Source of the DNA: Bacteroidota bacterium
GTDB lineage: Bacteria > Bacteroidota > Bacteroidia > Flavobacteriales > Flavobacteriaceae
Direction: 5' to 3'
Assembly: GCA_023387965.1 (NCBI GenBank)
Contig: JAEWHE010000037.1
Location: 1-44,641, forward strand
DNA length: 44,641 bases
Positions 16,979 through 26,400 of the stretch are shown here, in pieces. A program made the translations under genes and the position numbers. Each line of letters opens with the position of its first letter. Position 1 is the stretch's first letter. Under the pieces are notes generated by a model that was given only the letters and a program-made list of their open reading frames with translations, searched no databases and was not told the origin of the DNA.

Positions 16979-19126
16979 TTATTTCGCAATTGTCATTTCG
17001 TCTACAATGTGTTTTGCACCGGCAAATTTATCGATGATAAAAAGTACGTAGCGAATATCAACATTGATGGTTCTTTGCAAGTTTTTGTCGAAAATAACAT
17101 CCCCAGCCATTGCTTCAATGTTACCATCAAAAGCAAGTCCAATCAATTCGCCTTTTCCATTCAAAACCGGTGAACCAGAGTTTCCTCCTGTAATGTCATT
17201 GTCAGACAAAAAGTTAACCGGAAGGTATCCTGCTTTGTCCGCATAACGACCGAAATCTTTTTTGTCATTCAATTCAATTAGACGTTTTGGAAGGTCAAAT
17301 TCTTGATCGTTTGGCTTGTACTTTTTAATCGTTCCTGCCAAAGTTGTATAGTTATTAATTTTGGCATCGTTTCTTTGATCAGCTGGCAAAGCACGAACTT
17401 TTCCGTAAGACAAACGCAAAGTTGAGTTTGCATCCGGATATTTGATGTCGGCTAATTTACTTTCTCTCAAACCTTCCACTAACAAACGGAAAGATTTTTG
17501 GTAATCGTTTTCTAATTTCGCCAACTCGTCCGATTTTGCTCTGTAAGCCGTTAATAAGCTGGTTGACATTTGGTACAATTTATCAGCTTTTAAAACCTCC
17601 AAGTTTGGATTTTTTGCGAAAGCGTCTAATTTTTCTTTAGAAGTAAAAATGCTGGTTGCAAATGCATCATCCACAAATTTAGAAAAATCACCACCGTTGA
17701 TTTTTGCTTGTTCAGCAATAAAAGTCGGCAACGGATAACCTGCTTTTTTCACATATAAATTCAATTCATCCACCAAAACATCACGCTCTAAAGGCAAGTG
17801 CATAGTTTCGAACATCCCGTCGATTTGCGCTTGAATTCTTGGCATTACTTCTGCTTTTTTAGCATCATTTTGCGAAGCTAAATATTCAAAAGCCTGACCT
17901 AAACTTGATGGAGCCGCAGCAAAAGCGCTGTTTCTCAAAATGCTGATTAGGTAGTTGTCATGACGTGATTTTTCGTTTGTAGCCGCATAATATTTGTTGA
18001 TGTTGGTAATCACATCACCATATTTTGCTTTATTTTCGGGTTTGTTAGCCCATTTGTCAAATTCAGCTTCAGTTTTAGCTTTGGTTTCAGCAGTTCCAAA
18101 TTTTGTCAAAGCGTCAATCATCCCTTGACGGTTTTTCCAGTAATTGGCAACCGATGCATAGTTAGAAGCATATTTTAATCTTACCGCATCACTTTGGTCC
18201 ATGTGTTTTTTCATGGCGTCCATACCTACTTTAGAACCTTCAACCCAAGCAGGATAAGCGAATTTTACGTTTTGCTCGATTCCACCAGCCGGCATCCAAC
18301 GGTTGGTTCTTCCCGGATAACCCAAAATCATAGCAAAATCATTTTCTTTCACGCCTTTCAAACTTACAGGCAAATGGTGTTTAGGCTTTAACGGAACGTT
18401 GTTAGCCGAATATTCTGCAGGATTTCCGTCTTTGTCAGCATATACTCTAAACAAAGAAAAATCTCCGGTGTGACGAGGCCATTCCCAGTTGTCAGTATCT
18501 CCACCAAATTTTCCAATATTTTCCGGTGGCGTTCCCACTAAACGAACATCTGTAAAATCTTGGTAAACAAAATAATAGTACTCATTCCCTTGGAAAAACG
18601 GACGTACAGAAACTGTGTATTTTCCACCACCGTCGTTTTCTTTTTGGATCAATGCAATTTCCTGATTGATTGCTTTTTCGCGTTCAGCTTCCGTCATTTG
18701 GTTGTTTACCTTCGACAAAATTCTTTTCGAAACATCGTCCATTCTCACAAAAAATCGAACGTACAAAGACTCCGGTTTTAACTCTGCTTTTTTGTCTTTT
18801 GCCCAAAAACCATCGCGCAAATAATTGCTCGTAGGCGAAGAAAGTTCCGCAATGGCATCATAACCACAGTGGTGATTGGTTAAAACCAAACCTTCTTTAG
18901 AAACAATTTCAGCCGTACAACCTCCGTTAAACTGCACAATTGCATCTTTAATACTCGAGTTGTTAATGCTGTAAATTTCCTCAGCCGTAAGCTGAAGACC
19001 CATTTTTTGCATGTCGCGGTGGTTTAAACGCTCAATAAACATTAAAAACCACATTCCCTCATCGGCCTTAACGCTCGTTGGCACCAGCATTACCGCCATA
19101 ATCAGGGATAAAATCACTTTTTTCAT
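16979..19126 (-). CDS. S46 family dipeptidyl-peptidase, DPP7-like
   Basis: A 715-residue periplasmic serine exopeptidase of family S46 (DPP7/DPP11). A signal peptide is followed by mature start DEGMWFLMF, typical of the family. The triad is His86 in TNHHCGYD, an Asp in GGDTDNWEWPRHTGD, and Ser650 in GGNSGSP. The residue 18 after the Ser is Gly668 in LAFDGN; DPP11 has Arg at that position and cuts after Asp/Glu, while DPP7 has Gly and prefers hydrophobic or broad P1. So DPP7-type specificity is expected. These enzymes release dipeptides from peptides in asaccharolytic and peptide-using Bacteroidota. Confidence 0.94.
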   Translation of the reverse strand: MKKVILSLIMAVMLVPTSVKADEGMWFLMFIERLNHRDMQKMGLQLTAEEIYSINNSSIKDAIVQFNGGCTAEIVSKEGLVLTNHHCGYDAIAELSSPTSNYLRDGFWAKDKKAELKPESLYVRFFVRMDDVSKRILSKVNNQMTEAEREKAINQEIALIQKENDGGGKYTVSVRPFFQGNEYYYFVYQDFTDVRLVGTPPENIGKFGGDTDNWEWPRHTGDFSLFRVYADKDGNPAEYSANNVPLKPKHHLPVSLKGVKENDFAMILGYPGRTNRWMPAGGIEQNVKFAYPAWVEGSKVGMDAMKKHMDQSDAVRLKYASNYASVANYWKNRQGMIDALTKFGTAETKAKTEAEFDKWANKPENKAKYGDVITNINKYYAATNEKSRHDNYLISILRNSAFAAAPSSLGQAFEYLASQNDAKKAEVMPRIQAQIDGMFETMHLPLERDVLVDELNLYVKKAGYPLPTFIAEQAKINGGDFSKFVDDAFATSIFTSKEKLDAFAKNPNLEVLKADKLYQMSTSLLTAYRAKSDELAKLENDYQKSFRLLVEGLRESKLADIKYPDANSTLRLSYGKVRALPADQRNDAKINNYTTLAGTIKKYKPNDQEFDLPKRLIELNDKKDFGRYADKAGYLPVNFLSDNDITGGNSGSPVLNGKGELIGLAFDGNIEAMAGDVIFDKNLQRTINVDIRYVLFIIDKFAGAKHIVDEMTIAK

Positions 19127-19297
19127 GTAGATAAAATTTTAAAAATAGTTTTTTGCTAAAGCATTAGTCCACCAACATTTAAAAATGTTACAAACCAATT
19201 CAAAAATTAGCGATGCGAAGATACTTTTTTAAACCGTCAAAAACGTTTTCGACAAAGATTTACAATAAAAATTAACGTTTATTTTTGAATTTCGTTT

Positions 19298-19443
19298 GGG
19301 CGTTTCCCAATTTACCGCCCAAGTGTAATCAAGAAATAACCTGCTAAAATTGGGTCGGGCCTTCGCCCACTCGCTGTTTTTTTTGGCTCCACTTCGTTAC
19401 ACCAAAAAAAACGAGCTCAAACAAAGGCTCAACCCCTAACGCG
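19298..19443 (+). repeat. Dispersed palindromic repeat, copy 2
   Basis: Starts GGGCGTTTCCCAATTTACC and ends near CTAACGCG. It holds AAATTGGGTCGGGC, a hairpin whose arms are runs of T and A around CTCCACTTCGTTACA, and an AAACAAAGGCTCAA segment. Nearly identical to the copy at 33317 on the same strand. The surrounding 19127-20076 stretch has no gene. Confidence 0.75.
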
Positions 19444-19620
19444 TCAAGGAGTTGGGAGGTTGGGAGTTTACAATAGAGAGATTTTAAACTTCACAGGTTT
19501 TTAAAACCTGTTAATTTTTTTTTACACTTTAAAAAAGGGAAAGTGTAGGTTTAAAAACAGCTAAACGACATTTTGAGAATTGAAAAAGGCGACTTAAAAA
19601 ATTTTGTTTTACTATAAATT

Positions 19621-19690
19621 TTAACGTTTTTAACAAAGTGGGATAAAACATAAAGTATCCATAAGGAAGCCATGGCTTTGAGTGGGAGAT
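19621..19690 (+). repeat. Partial third copy of the end repeat
   Basis: AACAAAGTGGG, ATAAAGTATC, ATAAGGAAGC and ATGGCTTTGAGT lie here in the same order and spacing as in 44266-44330 and, reversed, 312-375. The similarity stops near 19690. This is only the upstream portion of the end repeat; the gene is absent. After it comes TGTCCCGTCCTAAAATAAC, possibly the edge of an inserted element. Confidence 0.65.
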
Positions 19691-19806
19691 GTCCCGTCCT
19701 AAAATAACTATACAGGTTAATGAATAAATCCTGTTATAATTATACAAATATAATTTTTAATCCTAAATCCTCTATACAGCTGATTTAAATGTTTACTTCG
19801 AAAACC

Positions 19807-19853
19807 GTTGTGATTTATTTTTAAAGTTTATTATTTTCATAATTAATACCAGC
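19807..19853 (+). repeat. Fossil CRISPR repeat, outside the array
   Basis: Counted base by base, 35 of 47 positions match the array repeat with no gap, beginning GTTGTGATTT and containing TTTATTATTTTCATAATTAAT. It lies 223 bp outside the first array repeat, in the array orientation. No further copies are clear on either side. It is read as a remnant of an older array end. Confidence 0.6.
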
Positions 19854-19936
19854 TCCTGTCATTTAAAGGTCTTCACAAAAACATCAAAAAAATTTATGTA
19901 GTCTCGACCGACGGCCAAAAATGAGAAAATTATAAA

Positions 19937-20005
19937 AGAAAAAAGCGGACTAAAAGTCCGCTCCCTTGTAATGTCCACACCAAGGAATTAGCCGAGGGTC
20001 TAACT
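19937..20005 (-). ncRNA. Candidate small RNA next to the CRISPR array
   Basis: On the minus strand a TATATTTA box (20019-20012) lies 21 bases after a TTTG, the usual Bacteroidota promoter layout. About seven bases later a 65-70 nt transcript would begin. It can form three hairpins: TTAG/CTAA around ACCCTCGG, CCTTG/CAAGG around 12 bases, and AGCGGACT/AGTCCGCT (19944-19962) followed by a U-run, which is a good intrinsic terminator. I do not recognise the family. It sits between the fossil repeat and the array. No pairing to the repeat is seen. Confidence 0.45.
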
Positions 20006-20076
20006 ACACTGTAAATATACAAAAAACATCCTACAAACCACAAATACCTGATTTTTTTTAGCGATTGTAAAAGATT

Positions 20077-21740
20077 GTCGTGAATTACTTTCAAAAATTA
20101 TTATCTTCGTGATTAATCGCAACTATATATGGGTAAGTACAGGCTAACAGATTGTTGTGAATTGCTTTCAAAAATTATTATCTTCGTGATTAATCGCAAC
20201 TTGGAATTCCGCAGATAACCCAAACAAAGCGTTGTGAATTGCTTTCAAAAATTATTATCTTCGTGATTAATCGCAACCTTTTACTTAATTCCGTATTCAA
20301 TTTGTCAGTTGTGAATTGCTTTCAAAAATTATTATCTTCGTGATTAATCGCAACTTATTTAGCTTATGAAAGCGTTCCGAAATAGTTGTGAATTGCTTTC
20401 AAAAATTATTATCTTCGTGATTAATCGCAACCAATTTATTAACATGGCACATTCAGTTTACGTTGTGAATTGCTTTCAAAAATTATTATCTTCGTGATTA
20501 ATCGCAACTGTCGGATTCAAAAAGGTATATAGCTAAACGTTGTGAATTGCTTTCAAAAATTATTATCTTCGTGATTAATCGCAACCGGACGAATATTTGG
20601 ATTGCTTAACGGCTAGTTGTGAATTGCTTTCAAAAATTATTATCTTCGTGATTAATCGCAACGGTCCGATGCCTGAGTTCTCAATCTCTGTAGTTGTGAA
20701 TTGCTTTCAAAAATTATTATCTTCGTGATTAATCGCAACAACGCAATCCCTTTATGTTAAATCAATACCGTTGTGAATTGCTTTCAAAAATTATTATCTT
20801 CGTGATTAATCGCAACAAGAAATTATTTTTAGAAATATGGAATTGCGTTGTGAATTGCTTTCAAAAATTATTATCTTCGTGATTAATCGCAACTTGTGGT
20901 TAAATGTTCTACTTTCGGAACGTGTTGTGAATTGCTTTCAAAAATTATTATCTTCGTGATTAATCGCAACTTAGAGTTTTTCAAAAGATTTAACGAATTA
21001 GTTGTGAATTGCTTTCAAAAATTATTATCTTCGTGATTAATCGCAACGATGCACTTCAAGTACACGTTGCGGGCGATGTTGTGAATTGCTTTCAAAAATT
21101 ATTATCTTCGTGATTAATCGCAACAAGGCTTTAGATGTACATCAGTACATTATTGTTGTGAATTGCTTTCAAAAATTATTATCTTCGTGATTAATCGCAA
21201 CCCATTGAAGAAAAAATGGAACGGGTTATTAGTTGTGAATTGCTTTCAAAAATTATTATCTTCGTGATTAATCGCAACATAAATAAAATTACTTATATTT
21301 GCCATGTAGTTGTGAATTGCTTTCAAAAATTATTATCTTCGTGATTAATCGCAACTCATGTATTTAAATCCGCCGACCTGCTTTAGTTGTGAATTGCTTT
21401 CAAAAATTATTATCTTCGTGATTAATCGCAACGATTTTTTCAGCATCCGCAAATGCATCTGCGTTGTGAATTGCTTTCAAAAATTATTATCTTCGTGATT
21501 AATCGCAACGTATTTAAAATACTCGATTGCATATTTACGGTTGTGAATTGCTTTCAAAAATTATTATCTTCGTGATTAATCGCAACACAAATCGCAATGC
21601 TCTAACCAATCGGAGTGTTGTGAATTGCTTTCAAAAATTATTATCTTCGTGATTAATCGCAACGCCTTCGCCTGTACGCCCGCTTGCGTTGTGGTTGTGA
21701 ATTGCTTTCAAAAATTATTATCTTCGTGATTAATCGCAAC
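20077..21740 (+). CRISPR. Type II-C CRISPR array, 22 repeats and 21 spacers
   Basis: Repeats are 47 nt, starting GTTGTGAATTGCTTTCAAAA and ending TTAATCGCAAC, spaced every 77 nt; all spacers are 30 nt. Only the first repeat (20077-20123) is altered (position 3 T to C, position 11 G to A). The tracrRNA anti-repeat pairs with repeat bases 2-20 in plus orientation, so crRNA is plus-strand. Each repeat carries TTG (2-4), 21 bases, then TATCTTCG (26-33), close to the host TAnnTTTG promoter, as in type II-C arrays whose repeats hold their own promoters. The variant repeat is at the far side from cas2, the expected old end, so new spacers probably join near 21740. Confidence 0.97.
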
Positions 21741-21745
21741 CTCAA

Positions 21746-21778
21746 AAAATAACCTTCTGAAATTCAGAAGGTTATTTT
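21746..21778. terminator. Bidirectional terminator between array and cas2
   Basis: Perfect 16-bp arms (AAAATAACCTTCTGAA and its complement) around a single base, followed by T-runs on both strands. It can end plus-strand crRNA transcription and minus-strand cas transcription. Only 57 bases separate the last repeat from the end of cas2. Confidence 0.85.
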
Positions 21779-21797
21779 TGTTTTTAGAAATTTAAAT

Positions 21798-22136
21798 TTA
21801 GAATAATTCTAGTTGCTGGACTCCTGTTTTGGGTGTTTCTTTGTTTCTGGCAAAAAAGATTTCTATGTCACCGAACTGTTTGTCAGTGATACTCATGATA
21901 GCAACTTTACCAGCTTTTGGCAGCAGATTTTTAACTCGTTTTATATGAACGTCCGCATTTTCCCGACTGGGACAGTGCCTGACATACATAGAAAACTGAA
22001 ACAATGAAAACCCGTCGTCCAGCAGGCTTTTGCGGAACCGGCTGGCGTCTTTCATCGCCGATTTTGTATCGGTAGGTAAGTCATATAGTACCAAAACCCA
22101 CATAATTCGGTAGGCATTAAACCTTTCGGCGTTCAT
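21798..22136 (-). CDS. cas2: CRISPR-associated endoribonuclease Cas2
   Basis: A 112-residue Cas2, the dimeric core of the Cas1-Cas2 spacer integrase. The ferredoxin-like fold opens with RIMWVLVLYDLPTDTK, with the conserved Asp at residue 19, and continues with GFSLFQFSMYVRHC, a sequence usual for type II-C Cas2. The start at 22136 keeps the ERFNAYR leader seen in relatives and overlaps the cas1 stop by four bases. It is the last gene before the array. Confidence 0.95.
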   Translation of the reverse strand: MNAERFNAYRIMWVLVLYDLPTDTKSAMKDASRFRKSLLDDGFSLFQFSMYVRHCPSRENADVHIKRVKNLLPKAGKVAIMSITDKQFGDIEIFFARNKETPKTGVQQLELF

Positions 22137-23026
22137 AGTAGTTCAGGATAAGAGATCAATCGTCTTTCACCGGTATAACATTTGTACAGCGAGGATGCAG
22201 TCGTTTTCACCGCAACTAAAACAGGTCTTGTTTTACCGCCAATTCTCACATCTTTGGTGGCAATCTGCAGAACGTGTGCTTTAAATTCTTTCGTTAATTC
22301 TTCCTGTTCAGGATTTATTTTAAGCCAGTTCATGACCAATAAATCCACAAACGGTCTGTAGGGCTCCATCAAATCGTCTGCAAGACAGTAGGGATTGTAT
22401 TTATTTTTATGAAAAATTCCAAGCACAGGTAACAGTCCGGTTTCTACAATAGCTCGGGCAACAATACTTCTCAGAACGGCGTAACCAAAATTGAAAAACT
22501 GATTCGGTGAATCTCCAAAACGCTGTCTTAAAAAATCAAGACTGATCAGATATTTCCAGTAATGTTGAGCAGCAATCCCTTCCATATTGGTAATATCACC
22601 GCTTTTCACGTTGCTTTGATAGTCCAGCATCGGCTCATAATAATTCCCTAACCTCAGCAAAACTTCTTTCTGATTTTCTATTTTACACTCAATGGTTTGT
22701 TTCCAAAGCTGTTTTTTAAGAGGCTCACTGGCTTCCAGTTGATCTTTTACGCGATCTGAATGTTCTGTATGTCCGTACAACGGCAGCATAATTCCGTGTG
22801 GCAAGTGATGACTGTCACAACTCACGACCACAACATTATTTCCCATCATCTTCTGTATCAAGTTATGCGAAATCGTAATCTGAAAATGATCCAGCATCAA
22901 CAGCCCCAAATCTTCCACAGGAACACTCCCCTTTTCGGTTTTGGTTTCCGGACAGAGAATTTTCATCTGCTCATCTTTGAGTTTGAGGTATGCGGGATTG
23001 CCGATGTAGATGGAGCGGGTGATCAT
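22133..23026 (-). CDS. cas1: CRISPR-associated integrase Cas1 (type II-C)
   Basis: A 297-residue Cas1, the catalytic subunit of spacer integration. Metal ligands are visible: Glu149 in NMEGIAAQHYWKYL, His205 in GIFHKNKYNPYCLADD and Glu220 in LMEPYRPFVD. The N-terminal beta domain includes VPVEDLGLLMLDH and VVVVSCDSHHLPHG. It overlaps cas2 by four bases and starts 13 bases after the end of the cas9 tail fragment. It looks intact, so adaptation may remain possible even though cas9 is broken. Confidence 0.96.
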   Translation of the reverse strand: MITRSIYIGNPAYLKLKDEQMKILCPETKTEKGSVPVEDLGLLMLDHFQITISHNLIQKMMGNNVVVVSCDSHHLPHGIMLPLYGHTEHSDRVKDQLEASEPLKKQLWKQTIECKIENQKEVLLRLGNYYEPMLDYQSNVKSGDITNMEGIAAQHYWKYLISLDFLRQRFGDSPNQFFNFGYAVLRSIVARAIVETGLLPVLGIFHKNKYNPYCLADDLMEPYRPFVDLLVMNWLKINPEQEELTKEFKAHVLQIATKDVRIGGKTRPVLVAVKTTASSLYKCYTGERRLISYPELL

Positions 23027-23038
23027 AATTATTTAGTT

Positions 23039-23419
23039 TTAATATTCTCCTATATCAACTATTTTACCTAAATGGTTCAGTCTTATTTTTAAAATATCTC
23101 TAATTCCATTTAATCCTTCCCTTTTCCAAGTAGTCCCTTTCAATGTTGAATTATCCTCAACTGTTGTTTCTAAGTGATGTCTAAAAAAATAATCTTTTAT
23201 TGTGAACTTTTGAACCCTAAACATATTCTTAGAAATCAGACCTAAATTCTTTTTATCAAACAAATCGATTTCTTTTGGATTAAAATCCTCTGATGGAAAC
23301 AAAAACATTTCGTTTTGCTTCATTGTAAAAAGAAACTTCCATCCTAAACTTTTGTTCAAATCTTTATCTATAATTGAAAGTCCTTGATTTACTCTTTCTA
23401 CAGCTTCATACAAACTCAC
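23039..23419 (-). CDS. Cas9 C-terminal fragment (PAM-interacting end), out of frame with cas9
   Basis: A 126-residue frame starting at GTG, whose first base overlaps the stop of the upstream cas9 frame (TAGTG). From VNQGLSIIDKDL through GWKFLFTMKQNEMFLFPSEDF, FRVQKFTIKDYFFRHHLETTVED and the end HLGKIVDIGEY it has the sequence of the end of Bacteroidota type II-C Cas9. The same frame reads upstream, within cas9 DNA, as AIYEDEAGNLQERVVSLYEAV (23461 down to 23400), also Cas9-like, then hits a TGA near 23500. So this is not a separate gene but the tail of Cas9 in another frame. It is unlikely to act alone. Confidence 0.9.
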   Translation of the reverse strand: MSLYEAVERVNQGLSIIDKDLNKSLGWKFLFTMKQNEMFLFPSEDFNPKEIDLFDKKNLGLISKNMFRVQKFTIKDYFFRHHLETTVEDNSTLKGTTWKREGLNGIRDILKIRLNHLGKIVDIGEY

Positions 23420-26400
23420 TACCCTTTCTTGTAAGTTACCAGCCTCATCTTCGTAAATAGCAAACCATTTTTCTTTTCCAATACTTTTGTAATTAGATTT
23501 TCAATATTTGAAATCACTTTGTGTTGCTTGTGATTCTCATCTTTTCTTGCATTTAGATGATTCAGATATTGAATATGATTATGAGTGGTAAATGCAACCG
23601 TCAAAGCATCCATTGCGTGGTGACGATGGTCATTTCTTTTAGTCCAATCTATGATTCTTTGTTTTTCTTCTCCTTTAGAGTTAATAACCGTTTCTGTCAA
23701 ACCTAATTTTCTGTACTTTTCCAGATTAAGTTCTTTCAATGTGTTCACAAGATTCCAATCTTCACGGAGTTTATCTGTGATTCTTCCTGTTGTAGGTACT
23801 ACTGAATTGGTAATTTCAAAAAGAATTTCTTTAGCTTTTTTGGCAATATACTGTGTGTTGCGCAAATCTCTTTCAATAAAACCATCTCCAATATCGATAC
23901 CTTTCTTCTGAAGTTTTTCATACTTTGCCTTTGTAATTCCACCTTTATCATAGAGTTCTTTTATAAGGTTGAGGAATTTTTCTAATCTTTCTTTCCCTTT
24001 GATTTCAAGGTAATCAAAAGCAGTAAAATTTCCTTTATCAAGGTTCGCACCTCTTGGAACTAAAACTTTATTAGAAAAACTGTCATCGAAGAATCTGGAC
24101 TGTGGAATAATATGGTCGATGTCATATTTCTCCGTGAATATATTATCTTTTTCAATTTTAGTATCAGTGTATAAATCTTTAAAGCCATTATTTGCTAATT
24201 CTAAATACAATTTATACCGAATAAGATCACTTCTCGAAGGCGACTTTATCCCAAATTCTCTCTGCAAAACTTCAGCATATTTCTGATGAAGTAAAGTTGC
24301 TTTGCTAATTTCAGAAGTCATATTTGCACGCTCTTCTGCATTATTTTTCAATTCACGTGCGAGTTCTATTCTTATTTCGTCTGGTCTTCCATATTCTTTA
24401 GATACTTCATTGACAAGATTTATCATTTGGTTCAAAATCTTTTCAACTACAGGATTTCTCAAAGAATTTTTAGGAAGAATCTCCAATTGCTCTTTCAATA
24501 CTCTGTTTTCAAGCTGTTCTTTTGTCAATGAATTTTTGGAATGATTATAACCTGCCAGATTACAGGCATCACTGTATTTGTGTTCCTTAATATACGTGAA
24601 AATCTTTCGCATAGCTTTAGAACTTAAACTTCCATAGTCCTGAGAGAAACCAATTTCAGCCAAAACTTTAGAATGCTCTTTTTTAAAACCAAATTTTCTC
24701 TCTAAAAGCTCGTACAATTTTTCATTACCAGATGGAGAATCATCGCCTTCATAGGAATATAGCAAATGCCAAAGCTGATAAAAACTTTGCTTTTCAAAAT
24801 CACTTCCATCTAATTCTGGATTAAAATTTAATATAGAAACATCAATCCCTAATTCTGATAATTTTTCACTGACAAACTCTTTTATAACTGTAGCAGAAGA
24901 ATGAATTTTAGAAACTTTTATCTCATCATCAATAGTTAGTTTAAATTCTTTTGGAAATTGTATTCTTTCATTAGCAATGATTTTCAGGAAGGCGGTGTAA
25001 AGATTTTCATTGGTATTATTACCTTCAATATCTTTAAAATTTGTTTTCCATTCTTTACCAGAATAGCCAACAATATCCAAAACATCTTTTGCAGAAAGTC
25101 TTCCTTTGATATTAACTTCATCAAAAATGGATTGTTTAAAATCTAAGTCGATTGGAAAAATATCTTTAGTTTCTACATTTTGAAATTGTAAATTATTAAG
25201 AACCTGCCAGATTTTAAACTCCTGAAATAACGGAGACGACTTTGGAGCTACCTTTAAACCAACTGTTTTCTTTTTAGTTTTTCCGTTTTCTGTAATTTCT
25301 ATTTCTCTGTTTTCAAATTCACAAATACTGATTAACCCCTTTTGAGATTTGAGTTTCCTTTGATAAAAAATAACAATATCACGGATTTCTTCTTTTAATT
25401 CCTTCGTTAATTCTTGATGATATTTTGCTTGAGTTTCCCAAATCTTTTCAAACTCATCTAAATAATCCTGTCTGTAAAACACCTGATTTTTCAGCTTTGT
25501 ATGTGGATTTGCTCTAAGTTGTTGAAATAGATATTCGCCAACCGTCTGATTATTGAAATATAATTCTTTACTTCTATCACTAATGGCTCCAAGATAACCA
25601 CTGGAATTGTTAAGGTTACTGTTAATCTCCTGAAGAATGATAGCTAAGCTTTCAAAATCCAACTGTTTTTTAACAGCTTCGCTTCTCCAAAAGTATCTTT
25701 CTACCTTTTTCTCCTCCATCGTACCAACTTGTTTGCTACCAACAAGAGAAAACGGCTCTTTCAAAATTGCCCAAGTCGCATTTTTATTTTTGCCTTGTAG
25801 CTCTTTATAAAGATTATCTGTTAATATTTCTGAATAATATCGTTTTTGAAAATCCCAAACCTTATCAAATTCTGCCTGTAAATCTGAACGATAAAAATCC
25901 GGTAATTGTTTTTTTCCTTCTGATAAAAGTTGGTAAGAATATTCTCCAGGTGTAAGATTTTCTTCATATAATTTCTTGGCAACAGCCATTCCGTCAACAA
26001 TCTGACCTTCATCTTCGTTCTTGACTTTCCTACTGCTTTTGTAACCTCTTTTTTTATTGATAAGAAGTAACACTCTTGCAAATTCAGACAATTCAATTCT
26101 TTCTTTAGCTGAGATTGCTCTTATCTCTTGAGTCTGAAAAGTTGAATTTTTCCCAACCTCAGTTAGTAAGTCAGCATCTTTAATAATATTATTCTTCTGT
26201 AAAACATCAATAAGGTTTTCCCTTCTTAATTTGAATCTTTGAAGATTTCTCCTTGCACTTCTGGCTAATGTTCTGCTGGCATTGGTAGTGATTGGCTTAC
26301 CTTTTTCAAAATTAATTTGCTCATCAACAGTCAAAGGATTCACACGAACACCCAGCTTAATGATTTTATTATTCTCTGAATTTTTCTCATCTTCTTGCAC

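Noticed and set aside
19529..19747. A 72-residue minus-strand frame
   Set aside because: It overlies the partial copy of the end repeat and has no start signals or family features.
19690..19770. End of an insertion sequence (TGTCCCGTCCTAAAATAAC and onward)
   Set aside because: Looks like an element edge, but no transposase, matching inverted end or target duplication is visible.
20077..21740. Self-targeting spacers
   Set aside because: None of the 21 spacers was matched by eye elsewhere in this window; a genome and virus database search would be needed to judge.
23039..23419. A separate 126-residue gene after cas9
   Set aside because: Its sequence is the conserved Cas9 end, its frame reads back into Cas9-like residues, and it has only a GTG inside the previous stop. 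It is the Cas9 tail in another frame.
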